Positions 63,320 through 64,000 of a stretch of 64,000 nucleotides of DNA are shown one piece after another; the first letter of the stretch is position 1; each line of letters begins with the position of its first letter. Under the pieces are notes generated by a model. The model searched no databases and was not told the origin of the DNA. It saw only the letters and a program-made list of their open reading frames with translations. The position numbers were made by a program, and so were the translations under genes. The DNA lies in the NCBI RefSeq assembly GCF_002002925.1, contig NZ_CP019511.1, positions 496,001 to 560,000 of the forward strand. The letters are read 5' to 3'. The stretch is from Sphingomonas sp. LM7. GTDB taxonomy: Bacteria; Pseudomonadota; Alphaproteobacteria; Sphingomonadales; Sphingomonadaceae.

Positions 63320-64000
63320 TTCCGCTTTCGATTGCCTTCCTGCCGCTGACCGACAGCGCACCCCTGGTCGTTGCCCGCGCAAAGGGCTTTGCCGAGGCGC
63401 AGGGAATCGACCTCGAGCTGGTGCGGACCACGTCCTGGGCAACGCTGCGCGACCGGCTGGTCTATGGCCAGGTGCAGGCGGCGCACATGCTGGCGCCATT
63501 GGCGATCGCCGTGAATCTGGGGCTCAGCCAGCATCCGGCGGCGATCTCGGCGCCGTTCAAGCTCAACGTCAACGGCAATGCGCTGGTGATGGCGAGTGAA
63601 TTCGCGCTGGCGCTCGATCCCGATCCGGCCAGGCGCGTGCAGGATCCCGAGGCGGCGGCGCACGACTTCGCCAACGCGATCGGGCTCTACAAGCGCAAGC
63701 CGGTGATCGGCGTGGTCCACCGCTTCTCCAGCCACGCGCTGATGCTGCGCTATTGGCTGGGTTATGCGGGCGTCGATCCCGACCGCGACGTCAGCCTGCG
63801 CGTGCTGCCGCCGTCGTTCATGGTCGAAGCGCTGCGGCTCGGCGAGATCGACGGGTTCATCGCCGGCGAGCCGTGGAACAGCGTCGCGGTGGCCGAAGGG
63901 GTGGGCGAGATCGTCGCGGTGGGAGTCAATATCTGGCGGCGCGGCGTCGAGAAGGTGCTGGCGATGCGGACCGACTGGATGGAGGCCAATGCCGGGACGG
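63316..64000 (+). CDS. nasS: NasS-like nitrate sensor (periplasmic-binding-protein fold), 3' end cut
   Basis: The first 228 codons of a NrtA/CmpA-like substrate-binding protein without signal peptide: PLSIAFLPLTDSAPLVVARA, VRTTSWATLRDRLVYGQVQA, AHMLAPLAIAVNLGL and the later DGFIAGEPWNSVAVAEGVGE. The lack of an export signal and the ATGA overlap with nasT mark it as NasS, which holds NasT inactive until nitrate or nitrite binds. About 150 residues are missing beyond the right edge; nitrate transport and reductase genes would be expected further right. Confidence 0.9.
   Translation, partial: MIPLSIAFLPLTDSAPLVVARAKGFAEAQGIDLELVRTTSWATLRDRLVYGQVQAAHMLAPLAIAVNLGLSQHPAAISAPFKLNVNGNALVMASEFALALDPDPARRVQDPEAAAHDFANAIGLYKRKPVIGVVHRFSSHALMLRYWLGYAGVDPDRDVSLRVLPPSFMVEALRLGEIDGFIAGEPWNSVAVAEGVGEIVAVGVNIWRRGVEKVLAMRTDWMEANAGT

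Overview
The window is GC-rich, densely packed DNA from an alphaproteobacterium, most likely a sphingomonad (Sphingomonas or a close relative). This rests on gene content (UPF0262, DUF6356, DUF2849/DUF934 in the sulfite reductase operon, a TamA/TamB pair, a large TonB receptor, an MHS-type transporter, NasT-NasS), on frequent GTG/TTG starts, and on several families of GC-rich dispersed intergenic repeats typical of that group. No tRNA, rRNA, CRISPR array, prophage or complete insertion sequence was found. Fifty-seven complete protein genes, two genes cut by the window edges and two broken genes are described.

Layout. 1-6.9 kb: a truncated sialate O-acetylesterase, a frameshifted CPCC zinc-ribbon gene, the UPF0262-DUF6624-cytidine deaminase operon divergent from dnaB, then a small membrane protein and a DUF6980 protein. 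7-12.5 kb: TonB receptor, GFA-family protein divergent from an Hsp70-like ATPase, and a DUF1521 protein predicted to cleave itself in response to metal. 12.7-17.3 kb: assimilatory sulfate reduction operon (cobA, DUF2849, cysI, a RidA-like gene, DUF934, cysH), mostly with overlapping stops and starts. 17.5-24.9 kb: GH5 mannanase, zinc-ribbon/Bax-inhibitor/YdcH operon, AstD-like dehydrogenase, SelO, an alpha/beta hydrolase.

25-36.9 kb: GT4 glycosyltransferase, a nitronate-monooxygenase-like flavoprotein, D-2-hydroxyacid dehydrogenase, SH3 protein, thiolase, prepilin peptidase, coniferyl-type aldehyde dehydrogenase coupled to a 55-residue membrane protein, a MarR regulator, malate synthase G and a Rap1a-like secreted protein. 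36.9-43.4 kb: tamA-tamB. 43.5-51.4 kb: flavin monooxygenase convergent with an acyl-CoA carboxylase (leucine/isovalerate) cluster. 51.5-60.5 kb: M13 peptidase, SGNH hydrolase, isovaleryl-CoA dehydrogenase, Rieske protein, and homogentisate and 4-hydroxyphenylpyruvate dioxygenases, so leucine and tyrosine catabolism lie side by side. 61-64 kb: MHS transporter with a large periplasmic insertion, then nasT-nasS (nasS cut by the right edge).

The most unusual material lies between genes. One family is a two-hairpin repeat found as single units (27.6, 29.7 kb), as an inverted pair (60.5 kb), and as an inverted pair bracketing a DUF559 nuclease gene that has lost its catalytic core (49.4-49.8 kb). 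A second family (1.9, 5.8, 6.5, 29.4 kb) supplies the stop codon of one gene. Other repeats appear to supply ribosome binding sites or possible N-termini of neighbouring genes. These and the self-cleaving DUF1521 protein are the best leads.
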